A DNA stretch of 12,295 nucleotides from JBDKTK01 sp039680225 (GCA_039680225.1 JBDKTK010000170.1:1-12295); one strand, 5' to 3'; counted from the first letter of the stretch, positions 1-5,859 are shown. Made by a program: numbers and translations. The notes: generated by a model from the letters alone, not told the origin.

Positions 1-273
1 GCTCTGGCCGCTGGCGACCGCGAGCGCGCCCCCGCCGCCGTCGAGCAGGGCCGTCCTTTTTTCAAGGACGTCCGTCGTCGGGTTCATGATCCGGCGGTAG
101 ATATTGCCGAACTCGGATAGCCCGAAGAGGGCAGCCGCGTGCTCGGTGCTTTTGAACTGGTACGATGTCGTCTGGTATATGGGCACGGCCCTCGATCCGG
201 TTGTCGGGTCGGCTTCCTGCCCGCCGTGCAGGGCCAGTGTTTCTGTTTTAAGTCTCGAATCTATTTTGCTCAT
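1..273 (-). CDS. metY: O-acetylhomoserine sulfhydrylase (MetY-type), N-terminal part only
   Basis: The gene runs off the left edge, so only the first 91 codons are visible. The protein starts MSKIDSRLKTETLALHGGQ and continues with PIYQTTSYQF (residues 31-40), YRRIMNPT (59-66) and ASGQS at the edge. These are N-terminal hallmarks of the PLP-dependent Cys/Met metabolism family. The Tyr and Arg of the YxRxxNPT block bind the PLP phosphate of the neighbouring subunit. The LxLHGGQ opening and long QTTSYxF block fit O-acetylhomoserine (thiol)-lyase, which makes homocysteine from O-acetylhomoserine and sulfide, better than cystathionine gamma-synthase. The catalytic lysine lies outside the window. 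The start is the ATG at 271-273 behind a GGAG ribosome site. It is the last visible gene of the minus-strand sulfur cluster, 59 nt after fdhD. A related gamma-lyase cannot be excluded from this fragment. Confidence 0.85.
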   Translation of the reverse strand, partial: MSKIDSRLKTETLALHGGQEADPTTGSRAVPIYQTTSYQFKSTEHAAALFGLSEFGNIYRRIMNPTTDVLEKRTALLDGGGGALAVASGQS

Positions 274-302
274 TTTCTTCTCCGTTCGTCAGGTGTTCGC
301 TA

Positions 303-320
303 TCCCCCGCCGGCGGGGGA
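303..320. repeat. perfect 18-bp GC palindrome between fdhD and metY
   Basis: TCCCCCGCCGGCGGGGGA is a perfect palindrome that would form a 7-bp hairpin with a CCGG loop in RNA. It sits in the 59-nt gap between the fdhD stop and the metY start. There is no U-tract on either side, so it is not a normal intrinsic terminator. A REP-like unit or an mRNA-stability hairpin is more likely. What is seen is only the palindrome; its role is inference. Confidence 0.55.
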
Positions 321-332
321 CAGATTGAGTTT

Positions 333-1097
333 CTAAATTATTCTTTCTTCCGCGCTGTAGACAATTGTTCGATTTCCTCGTGTGCGGCCCGCGAGGGCCA
401 TATTTACCTGACGCGCGAGTTTTACGGCCTGGTTGGTCGGGGCTCCCGCCGCGACCAGGACGGGAACCCTGCACCTGAGCGCCTTGGAAAAGATCTCAGA
501 CGATATCCTGCCGCTCGACAAAATGGCCTTGTCCTCGAGGGAAATCCCCGCAAGGAGGGCTGCCCCCACCACTTTGTCAAAAGCGTTGTGCCTGCCGATG
601 TCGTCCCTGAAGATCAGGATTCCATCGGCATCGGCGAGGGCCGCGCTGTGCACGCCCCTTGTTTCCCTGTGCTCTGCCGAGCTGTTCAAAAATTCGTTCA
701 TGAGAGAGGTGACTGCCTCTGCCTTTATTTTAAAGCCGTCGGCCAGCGGGGCGCGATTCAGAATGTCAAGCGGGCTGTGGAAAATGATCCCCCGGCCGCA
801 TCCGGAAGTGTAAATCCTCCTGAACACCATATCTTCGGGAATTCCGCCGGACATTGAAACGTTCGCGTTCCAGCGCTCGTTATCAATCACAATGTCTTCA
901 GTCCGGGGCGCCTCGTTGGCAAGCCCTGATGTATAAAGGAATCCTGCGACCAGGTCCCTGAGGTCGTCCGGGCTGCAGAGCAGCGTCGCTATCTCCCTGC
1001 CGTTGACCTCAACCGTGAAGGGCACTTCTTCCGTCACCGGCACGCTCCGGCGCTCGCGGATACCTTTGTTGATGGCCGTTATCTCAAATGATTCCAT
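333..1097 (-). CDS. fdhD: FdhD, formate dehydrogenase accessory sulfurtransferase
   Basis: 254 aa, close to the usual FdhD length. FdhD takes sulfur from the cysteine desulfurase IscS and transfers it to the Mo/W-bis-MGD cofactor before its insertion into formate dehydrogenase; it acts in the cytoplasm. Family blocks seen: CSPDDLRDLVAGFLYTSG (residues 41-58), TSGCGRG (97-103), GVHSAAL (148-154), DDIGRHNAFDKVVG (165-178), SGRISSEIFSKAL (195-207) and GAPTNQAVKLA (218-228). The E. coli protein has a CxxC on a mobile loop; here the aligned stretch is CGRG, so only the first Cys (C100) is present. The start ATG has only a weak ribosome site. It lies 58 nt downstream of nadA on the same strand, and iscS, encoding its expected sulfur donor, is in the same run. 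No formate dehydrogenase gene is in the window. Confidence 0.93.
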   Translation of the reverse strand: MESFEITAINKGIRERRSVPVTEEVPFTVEVNGREIATLLCSPDDLRDLVAGFLYTSGLANEAPRTEDIVIDNERWNANVSMSGGIPEDMVFRRIYTSGCGRGIIFHSPLDILNRAPLADGFKIKAEAVTSLMNEFLNSSAEHRETRGVHSAALADADGILIFRDDIGRHNAFDKVVGAALLAGISLEDKAILSSGRISSEIFSKALRCRVPVLVAAGAPTNQAVKLARQVNMALAGRTRGNRTIVYSAEERII

Positions 1098-1115
1098 TTT
1101 TTAACCGGACTGAAA

Positions 1116-1142
1116 GGGCGGCCGCCGGTCGCCCCTACGGTC
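1116..1142. repeat. GC-rich hairpin between nadA and fdhD
   Basis: Positions 1116-1134 fold into an 8-bp stem (GGGCGGCC with GGTCGCCC, one G-T wobble) around a 3-nt loop. Read on the minus strand, the element begins GTAGGGGCGACCGG. That opening resembles the GCAGGGGCGGGT end of the larger element at 11954-12027 and is a style of dispersed palindrome common in anaerobe genomes. No U-run follows it in the nadA-to-fdhD direction, so read-through into fdhD is expected. Confidence 0.5.
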
Positions 1143-1155
1143 GTTATATTAAAAA

Positions 1156-2058
1156 TTAAAGGCTCAGCATTTTATCTATGCTCACCCGGGCCTTGCGGGC
1201 GACGTCTTCCGGGACCCGGACTTCATGGGTCATTTCCTCCAGGGACCAGAGTATTTTCTCCAGGGTCGTGAGCTTCATATTCGGGCAGACCGCCAGTTCC
1301 GTTGCCGGGTAGAATGTCTTGCCCGGATTTTCTTTTTTGAGGCGATGGATAATACCCAGTTCGGTTCCCACAATTATTTCCTTTGCCGGTGTCTGCTGAA
1401 CATAGCGGCACAGGCCTTCCGTCGAAAGCGCCTGGTCGGCAAGCTCGATAACTGCGGGCTTGCATTCCGGGTGCACAATCACCTCGGCCCCGGGATGCAG
1501 TCTCCTCTGCTCGCGGATGTGTTCCGGCAGGATCCGCGCGTGGGTCGGGCAAAACCCCTTCCAGATCACGAAATCGCGCCCCGTCCGCGAAGCGACGTAT
1601 GTCGCCAGGTACTGGTCGGGGACAAAGATGATCTCCCCGCCGTTCGGGAATGCTTTCTGCACGATGCGTTCGGCGTTTGCCGAGGTGCAGCACAGGTCGC
1701 ACTCCGCCTTCACTTCGGCGGTCGTGTTCACATAGCAGACCACTTTTGCGCCGGGGTGCTTTGCCTTCAATTCCTTAAGCTGGGCCGCCGTGAGCATGTC
1801 CGCCATGGGGCAGCCCGCTTTCGGGTCGGGAATGAGGACCGTCTTTTCCGGCGAGATTATCTTCGCTGTCTCCGCCATGAAGTGTACCCCGCAAAAAACA
1901 ATCACGTCCGCCTGCGTCTTTGAGGCCTGGATGCTCAAGCCCAGAGAGTCGCCCACATAATCGGCAATATCGTGCACCTCCGGCAATTGATAGTTGTGCG
2001 CCAGGATGACGGCGTTGCGCTCGCGCCTTAATTTTTCGATTTTTTCAGTCAGTTCCAC
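1156..2058 (-). CDS. nadA: Quinolinate synthase A (NadA), [4Fe-4S] enzyme
   Basis: Condenses iminoaspartate with dihydroxyacetone phosphate to quinolinate, the de novo NAD precursor; cytoplasmic. I chose the GTG at 2056-2058 (300 aa, matching the short NadA type). It has an AGAGG site 6 nt upstream and puts the start just before the conserved helix leading to AHNYQ (residues 20-24). The in-frame ATG at 2104-2106 would add 16 residues, has no ribosome site and would overlap mnmA by 62 nt. Numbered from the GTG, the likely cluster ligands are C83 (KAGCPM), C170 (GFCPTH) and C258 (VCPNMK); the first two fall exactly where I recall them in archaeal NadA. Other blocks are FCGVHFMAETAKI (55-67), YVNTTAEVKAECD (109-121), VPDQYLA (146-152), HPEC and GTELGIIHRL. 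It overlaps the mnmA stop by 14 nt, so it is probably translationally coupled. nadB and nadC are not in the window. Confidence 0.95.
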   Translation of the reverse strand: MELTEKIEKLRRERNAVILAHNYQLPEVHDIADYVGDSLGLSIQASKTQADVIVFCGVHFMAETAKIISPEKTVLIPDPKAGCPMADMLTAAQLKELKAKHPGAKVVCYVNTTAEVKAECDLCCTSANAERIVQKAFPNGGEIIFVPDQYLATYVASRTGRDFVIWKGFCPTHARILPEHIREQRRLHPGAEVIVHPECKPAVIELADQALSTEGLCRYVQQTPAKEIIVGTELGIIHRLKKENPGKTFYPATELAVCPNMKLTTLEKILWSLEEMTHEVRVPEDVARKARVSIDKMLSL

Positions 2059-3124
2059 CAATAACCTCTTCGATGACCCCGCCTCCGAGGACGACGTCTC
2101 CTTCATAAAAAACCACGGCCTGGCCGGGTGTGACGGACTCCTGCGGTTCCGCGAATATTACGCGGACTTTGTCATGCAACTCTTCAACCTTGCAGGGCAC
2201 TTCTTTCTTCCTGTAGCGGATCTTGGCCAGGATTTCCCTGTCTTCCGGCAGCCAGTTATCCGCGAGGACCACCAGGTCCCCGGCAATGAGCCCTTTGGAC
2301 TTCAGTCCCTCCCTGCCGCCGACGGTTATCCTGTTGCGGTCAGGGTCGATCGCAATAACGTATAAGGGCGACGCGCTGCTTATCCCCAATCCCGATCGCT
2401 GTCCGATTGTATAGAACTGGATGCCGCGGTGCTCTCCCAGCACCCTGCCGGCCGAATCCGTAATTGGGCCCGGACTGACGGCAGCCCTGCTCTGCAAAAA
2501 TTCCGGGAGCCCTTTCCTGGTCACGAAGCACAGGTCCTGGCTCTCTTCCTTGGCGAATACCGGTATCCCCTCCTTTTCGGCAATGGCCCTTACCTCGTCC
2601 TTTGTATAGGGGGCCAGGGGGAACAGGACTGAACCGAGGTCCTCGCGCGCTATCGCATAGAGGAAATACGACTGGTCCTTCCTCCTGTCCTTCGGTTTGC
2701 GGAGGCGAAAGGAACTGTCTGTTTTTTCGATCCGGGCATAGTGCCCCGTTGCCAGATAATCAAACCCCATTGCCCTCGCCTTTTCCAGGAGGGTCCCGAA
2801 TTTGAGAAAACGGTTGCAGTCCACGCAGGGATTGGGGGTACGGCCCCTGCTGTACTCGCTGACGAACTTGGTGATGATCTTCTCTTCCAGCTCGCCCGCG
2901 TAATCGAGGACATAATGGCGGATCCCGAGGGTATTGCAAACGAGCCTGGCGTCTTCCAGGGCCTCCGGGCCGCAGCACTTCGCCCGCTCCAGGCCGTCTT
3001 CCTTCACGCCCAGGCACATCGTCACCCCTGTGACTTCGTATCCCTCTTTTTTCAGGAGCCATGCGGCTACGGAGGAGTCGACCCCTCCGCTCATGGCTGC
3101 CAGGACTTTCTTTTTCAAACCCAT
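2045..3124 (-). CDS. mnmA: MnmA, tRNA-uridine 2-sulfurtransferase
   Basis: 359 aa, full length. It adenylates and thiolates U34 of Lys, Glu and Gln tRNAs (s2U), with sulfur delivered as persulfide. Seen: the ATP PP-loop SGGVDSS (residues 12-18), the tRNA/active-site segment NPCVDCN (98-104), the TGHYAR block (126-131), KDQSYFLY (149-156), ESQDLCF (194-200) and YTIGQRSGLG (238-247). C103 and C199 correspond to the catalytic Cys pair of E. coli MnmA (C102/C199). C100 is an extra Cys two residues before C103, and there is a Cys pair at 50-51 plus C63, as in the NPCxxCN subfamily, which may bind an Fe-S cluster. It stands 39 nt after the iscU-like gene and 14 nt into nadA. Close linkage to iscS suggests direct sulfur supply, as with Bacillus YrvO-MnmA, since no Tus gene is visible here. 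Confidence 0.96.
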   Translation of the reverse strand: MGLKKKVLAAMSGGVDSSVAAWLLKKEGYEVTGVTMCLGVKEDGLERAKCCGPEALEDARLVCNTLGIRHYVLDYAGELEEKIITKFVSEYSRGRTPNPCVDCNRFLKFGTLLEKARAMGFDYLATGHYARIEKTDSSFRLRKPKDRRKDQSYFLYAIAREDLGSVLFPLAPYTKDEVRAIAEKEGIPVFAKEESQDLCFVTRKGLPEFLQSRAAVSPGPITDSAGRVLGEHRGIQFYTIGQRSGLGISSASPLYVIAIDPDRNRITVGGREGLKSKGLIAGDLVVLADNWLPEDREILAKIRYRKKEVPCKVEELHDKVRVIFAEPQESVTPGQAVVFYEGDVVLGGGVIEEVIGGTD

Positions 3125-3140
3125 TACCTTTTCAAGTCCT

Positions 3141-3157
3141 CCCCTTCAGGGAAGGGG
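3141..3157. repeat. 7-bp hairpin between the iscU-like gene and mnmA
   Basis: CCCCTTC and GAAGGGG flank a 3-nt AGG spacer within the 39-nt gap. On the mRNA its 3' arm supplies part of a GGGGAGGA stretch about 12 nt before the mnmA ATG, while a second purine run (AAAAGG) sits only 2 nt from it. The hairpin could limit mnmA translation or protect the upstream message. No U-tract follows, so termination is unlikely. Confidence 0.45.
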
Positions 3158-3163
3158 GAAGAT

Positions 3164-3565
3164 TTATCCCGTCGCGGATTTCAGAATACGCATGCCCCGG
3201 CGGTGATAATCATCAATCGCGCTCATAAAGGCCTCCCTGGCCAATACAAGGCAGTGCAGATCTCCCGGCGCCAGCTCACCCACGAGTTCGCCGAGTACTT
3301 GAGACGAGAGCACCAGGGCATCATCTGTTCTTCTGCTTTTTACAGTTTCCGTCAGTAACGAGCTTACCGCAATTGCGGCAGGCGAACCGAAACTCTTGAA
3401 TTTGACTTCAGTTATCCAGCCGGCCTCGATCCTCAGATAAATCTCGATTACATCCCCGCTCACGGGGTTTGCGGCCCTGCCCTTGCCGTCGGGATTATCC
3501 ATGCACCCGGCATTGCGGGGATTGCGATAATGTTCCTGCAATTTGCTGCTTTTAAATAGTTCCAT
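3164..3565 (-). CDS. IscU/NifU N-type scaffold-like protein lacking two ligand cysteines
   Basis: 133 aa with the complete IscU fold signature: LQEHYRNPRNAG (residues 9-20), NPVSGD (33-38), KFKSFGSPAAIAVSSLLTE (55-73) and DLHCLVLAREAF (102-113). Normal IscU/NifU proteins read NPxCGD, FGCxxAIA and xHCSxLA; the three Cys and the Asp bind the nascent [2Fe-2S] cluster. Here the first two Cys are Ser (S36 codon AGC, S61 codon TCG), while D38 and C105 remain. C105 corresponds to the Cys that receives persulfide from the desulfurase in eukaryotic ISCU. The LPPVK chaperone motif before it is also absent (ELAPGD). The frame is intact, so this is not obvious decay. The start is the ATG at 3563-3565 with an AAGG site, overlapping the iscS stop by 14 nt; an upstream in-frame ATG at 3608-3610 would lie inside iscS. 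It probably works with IscS, but classical cluster assembly is doubtful. Confidence 0.88.
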   Translation of the reverse strand: MELFKSSKLQEHYRNPRNAGCMDNPDGKGRAANPVSGDVIEIYLRIEAGWITEVKFKSFGSPAAIAVSSLLTETVKSRRTDDALVLSSQVLGELVGELAPGDLHCLVLAREAFMSAIDDYHRRGMRILKSATG

Positions 3566-4727
3566 CTTTAACCTTTTTATAAACAGGCGAAAGCGCCCGC
3601 AGTTTTTCAATTATCCCGGGAAGTATGCCGATTACATAATCGACCTCTTCGTCTTTGGTTATCCTGCCCAGCGTAAACCTGATCGACCCCTGGGACATCT
3701 CCAGCGGGAGGCCTATTGCTTTGAGGATGTGAGAAGGTTCAAAGCTGCCTGATGTGCATGCCGAGCCCGTGGACGCCGCCACGCCCTGCATATCCAGGTT
3801 AAGGACAAGGGCCTCCCCTTCCACATAGGCCGCCGATAAATTTATATTGTTGGGAAGCCTCTTTTGGGGATGGCCGTTGAGCCTTGCGTGCGGGACCCGG
3901 GCAAGGACTTCCCTGATGAACCTGTCGCGCAGCCCCGTCAGCCTCTCGATCTCCGCATCCATTTCCTTGAGGGCAATTTCCGCGGCCTTTCCGAAGCCCA
4001 CGATCCCGGGCACATTCTGCGTCGAAGCCCTTCTATTCTTCTCCTGTCCGCCGCCGTGCATGAACTGCGCCATCTTTGTGCCTTTCCGGATATAGAGGAA
4101 ACCTATGCCCTTCGGCCCGCTCAGCTTGTGGGCAGAGGAGCTCAGCAGGTCGACATTCATCTGTTGCACGTCGATAGGAAGATGCCCCACGGTCTGGACG
4201 GCGTCCGTATGAAGGTAAATTCCCATGTCCCGTGTGATCTGCCCGATTTCGGCGATTGGCTCCACGGTCCCTATCTCGTTATTGGCATGCATCACGGAGA
4301 CCAGGATCGTTTCCGGCGTTATCGCCTTTATTACATCCTCGGGACTCACAAGCCCGTATTCGTCAACGTCGAGGTACGTGACCCTGAACCCCTGGTTTTC
4401 CAGGACGTGGCAGGGCTCCAGCACCGCATGGTGCTCGATCTTTGTCGTAATAATATGGTTGCCCCTGTCCCTGTTCGCCCCGGCGACCCCCTTGACGGCA
4501 AAATTATCGCTCTCGGTCCCGCCGCTCGTGAAAACTATTTCATCGGGATCGGCGTTGATCAGCCGGGCCAGTTCGGCGCGGGCCGCCTCCATTGCCCGGC
4601 GCGCGTCCTGGCCGAAGGCATGCAGGCTTGACGGATTGCCGAAGAAGTTCCCAAAAAACGGCATCATCGCCGCGAGCACTTCCGGGGCGACCGGCGTTGT
4701 GGCTGCATTATCGAAATATATGTTCAT
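3552..4727 (-). CDS. iscS: Cysteine desulfurase, IscS/NifS group I
   Basis: 391 aa, full length. This PLP enzyme turns cysteine into alanine plus an enzyme-bound persulfide that feeds Fe-S clusters, tRNA thiolation and FdhD. Seen: the N-terminal MNIYFDNAATTP, VFTSGGTESDN (residues 65-75), EHHAVLEPC (98-106), MHANNEIGT (146-154), HTDAVQ (173-178), the Schiff-base lysine in SSSAHKLSGPKG (K201) and the mobile catalytic loop STGSACTSGS (C324). The extended loop between the block before C324 and SFEPSHIL makes it group I (IscS/NifS) rather than SufS. A GAGG site 6 nt before the ATG and a 7-nt gap from iscR show they are co-transcribed. It overlaps the iscU-like gene by 14 nt. NifS versus IscS naming cannot be settled here; no nitrogenase gene is present, so a housekeeping role is favoured. 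Confidence 0.97.
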   Translation of the reverse strand: MNIYFDNAATTPVAPEVLAAMMPFFGNFFGNPSSLHAFGQDARRAMEAARAELARLINADPDEIVFTSGGTESDNFAVKGVAGANRDRGNHIITTKIEHHAVLEPCHVLENQGFRVTYLDVDEYGLVSPEDVIKAITPETILVSVMHANNEIGTVEPIAEIGQITRDMGIYLHTDAVQTVGHLPIDVQQMNVDLLSSSAHKLSGPKGIGFLYIRKGTKMAQFMHGGGQEKNRRASTQNVPGIVGFGKAAEIALKEMDAEIERLTGLRDRFIREVLARVPHARLNGHPQKRLPNNINLSAAYVEGEALVLNLDMQGVAASTGSACTSGSFEPSHILKAIGLPLEMSQGSIRFTLGRITKDEEVDYVIGILPGIIEKLRALSPVYKKVKDGTI

Positions 4728-4734
4728 GGCCGCC

Positions 4735-5172
4735 TCAAATATTATTGCTCAGGTTCTTTTCAACCTTGTCCTGGTTGATCCTGACAAGCTGCTGGAGAGT
4801 AATCGAACCCAGGGTTTCGGAAATCTTTCCTTCCAGCATGGCCCAGATGTCCCGGCTGGCGCAAGTTGACACCCGCGAACATGCGGCCGGGTCCTTGATG
4901 CAGTCAACGAGACAGTTGCCCTCCAGGACGTCAACGATTTCCTTCATGGTGATTTTCTCCGGCGATCTTGCCAGCGTGTACCCGCCATGAGACCCCCGGG
5001 TTGAGTTGACCAGCCCCACGCCCCTGAGCGGGATTATGATCAGGCTCAGGTACTTTTCTGAAATTTCCTCGGAACGCGCTATGTCTTTCAGATAAAGCGG
5101 CCCCTGGCCGTAACTCCTCGCCAGGGCGAGCATTAATCTTACTCCATAACGGGACCTTGTCGACAATTTCAT
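4735..5172 (-). CDS. iscR: IscR-like Rrf2-family Fe-S regulator
   Basis: 145 aa from the ATG at 5170-5172, which has an AGGGTG ribosome site 5 nt upstream and gives the canonical start MKLSTRSRYGVRLMLALA. An in-frame ATG at 5203-5205 would add 11 residues but lies inside the putative operator and lacks a site. The winged helix-turn-helix spans about residues 1-70 (YLKDIA, EKYLSLIIIPLRGVGLV, RGSHGGYTLAR). Cysteines 91, 98 and 104 are spaced much like the [2Fe-2S] ligands of E. coli IscR (C92, C98, C104); the fourth ligand, a His in E. coli, is replaced locally by RD (107-108), so another residue must serve. C87 is additional. As first gene of the cluster it should sense Fe-S status and repress its own operon, including iscS. 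Confidence 0.93.
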   Translation of the reverse strand: MKLSTRSRYGVRLMLALARSYGQGPLYLKDIARSEEISEKYLSLIIIPLRGVGLVNSTRGSHGGYTLARSPEKITMKEIVDVLEGNCLVDCIKDPAACSRVSTCASRDIWAMLEGKISETLGSITLQQLVRINQDKVEKNLSNNI

Positions 5173-5203
5173 AGAATCACCCTTGGCTCCTCTATTCCCT
5201 ATC

Positions 5204-5226
5204 ATTACTATTGATTTAGTAGTAAT
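5204..5226. promoter_or_regulatory. candidate IscR operator, 7+7 inverted repeat
   Basis: ATTACTA and TAGTAAT are perfect inverted arms around a 9-nt AT-rich spacer. The dyad covers the predicted -10 and start point of the iscR promoter and lies 32 nt upstream of the chosen iscR ATG. Rrf2-family regulators bind AT-rich dyads with ACT/AGT half-sites, and autorepression from this position is typical of IscR. The repeat is seen directly; that IscR binds it is inference. Confidence 0.55.
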
Positions 5227-5251
5227 TAAATGTTTTACTGCCTGCTGTCAA
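5223..5251 (-). promoter_or_regulatory. iscR: candidate sigma70-type promoter of the iscR operon
   Basis: On the minus strand a perfect TTGACA (5246-5251) is followed after 17 nt by TAATTA (5223-5228), a poor -10. Weak -10 elements with a good -35 are common in repressor-controlled promoters, and this -10 lies within the dyad at 5204-5226. The predicted leader to the iscR ATG would be about 45 nt. Confidence 0.45.
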
Positions 5252-5280
5252 GAAATTTTAATGGCTGTTTTACAAAAAAC

Positions 5281-5309
5281 TTGCGCCTGTACCAGCCATT
5301 AGGTATCTT
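5281..5309 (+). promoter_or_regulatory. weak candidate promoter for the MOSC-trxB-lgt run
   Basis: TTGCGC (5281-5286), a 17-nt spacer and TATCTT (5304-5309) lie 41 nt before the MOSC start on the plus strand. The match to consensus is only moderate (3/6 and 4/6). It is listed because the divergent gap must hold a plus-strand promoter and nothing better is visible. Confidence 0.2.
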
Positions 5310-5349
5310 GACTACCTTTTTAAAATGAGAGTTAGAGGTCATAAAGGAA

Positions 5350-5784
5350 ATGAGTAAAGGAAAGGTCCTGGCCGTCAACATCGGCGAGAAAGTCGGCCAA
5401 AAAAAGACAAATGCGGGCAAAGGCCATCTCCTGCTGAACTGCGGCTTAAAAGGCGACGCGCACGCCGGGACGGGCAGGCAGGTGAGCCTTCTGGCCGAGG
5501 AGAGCATAAATAAAATAAGGGAAAAGGGCCTGGATGTCGGATTCGGCGATTTCGCCGAAAACATCACGACGGAGGGGATTTATCTGCCGGCCCTGCCCAT
5601 AGGCACGAAACTCCGCATCGGCAAGTCGCTCCTGCGGATAACCCAGATCGGGAAGGTATGCCATGACCGCTGTCACATCTTCAACACGGTCGGGGACTGC
5701 GTCATGCCCCGCGAGGGGGTCTTTGCCGAGGTATTGCAGGAGGGCGAGATCAGTTCCGGGGACGAGATAGAGATCGTCCGCTAA
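5350..5784 (+). CDS. MOSC-domain protein, standalone
   Basis: 144 aa, a single MOSC domain. Family features are VLAVNIGEK at the N-terminus, GLKGDAHAG (residues 32-40), RQVSLLAEESI (43-53), FAENITTEGI (68-77), LPIGTKLRIG (82-91), CHDRC (104-108) and GDCVMPREGVF (115-125). MOSC domains occur in molybdenum-cofactor sulfurases, mARC and YiiM, and are thought to carry sulfur or bind Moco through a conserved Cys; the best candidates here are C117 and C104. Small versions like this are frequent in anaerobes near molybdopterin genes, and the exact substrate is unknown. It is transcribed divergently from the iscR-iscS run, so sulfur trafficking to a molybdenum or tungsten cofactor, alongside FdhD, is a reasonable inference. 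The start ATG follows an AAAGGA run very closely, with GAGG further upstream. Confidence 0.9.
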   Translation: MSKGKVLAVNIGEKVGQKKTNAGKGHLLLNCGLKGDAHAGTGRQVSLLAEESINKIREKGLDVGFGDFAENITTEGIYLPALPIGTKLRIGKSLLRITQIGKVCHDRCHIFNTVGDCVMPREGVFAEVLQEGEISSGDEIEIVR

Positions 5785-5859
5785 TCCGCGTTCTAAAAAA
5801 GGTTGACTTGGCAGTGTCTTTCTTCCAACCTTGAAAAAATAAATTGCCGGGAGGATTTC

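Noticed and set aside
303..320. Considered as an intrinsic terminator after fdhD
   Set aside because: The hairpin is strong, but no run of U follows in either direction, and metY starts soon after with a good ribosome site.
1225..1923. 232-codon plus-strand frame
   Set aside because: It is antisense to nadA, whose conserved cysteines and motifs are on the minus strand.
3566..3610. Upstream ATG for the iscU-like gene adding 15 residues
   Set aside because: The extension lies wholly within iscS, has no homology to IscU N-termini, and the downstream ATG has a good ribosome site.
3864..4631. 255-codon plus-strand frame, with another at 4225-4869
   Set aside because: Both are antisense to iscS (and the edge of iscR) and have no ribosome site or recognisable motif.
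5203..5205. Upstream ATG for iscR adding 11 residues
   Set aside because: It falls inside the putative operator and near the predicted transcription start, lacks a ribosome site, and gives a non-canonical N-terminus.
5301..5321. AGGTA-N7-TACCT followed by TTTTT upstream of the MOSC gene, resembling a small terminator or attenuator
   Set aside because: A 5-bp AT-containing stem is too weak, there is no alternative antiterminator fold, and no leader peptide is visible.
5799..5832. Inverted repeat AAGGTTG / CAACCTT with a 20-nt loop between the MOSC gene and trxB
   Set aside because: The loop is long and the stem short. The U-run would follow it only on the minus strand, where no gene needs termination, so I do not call a terminator.
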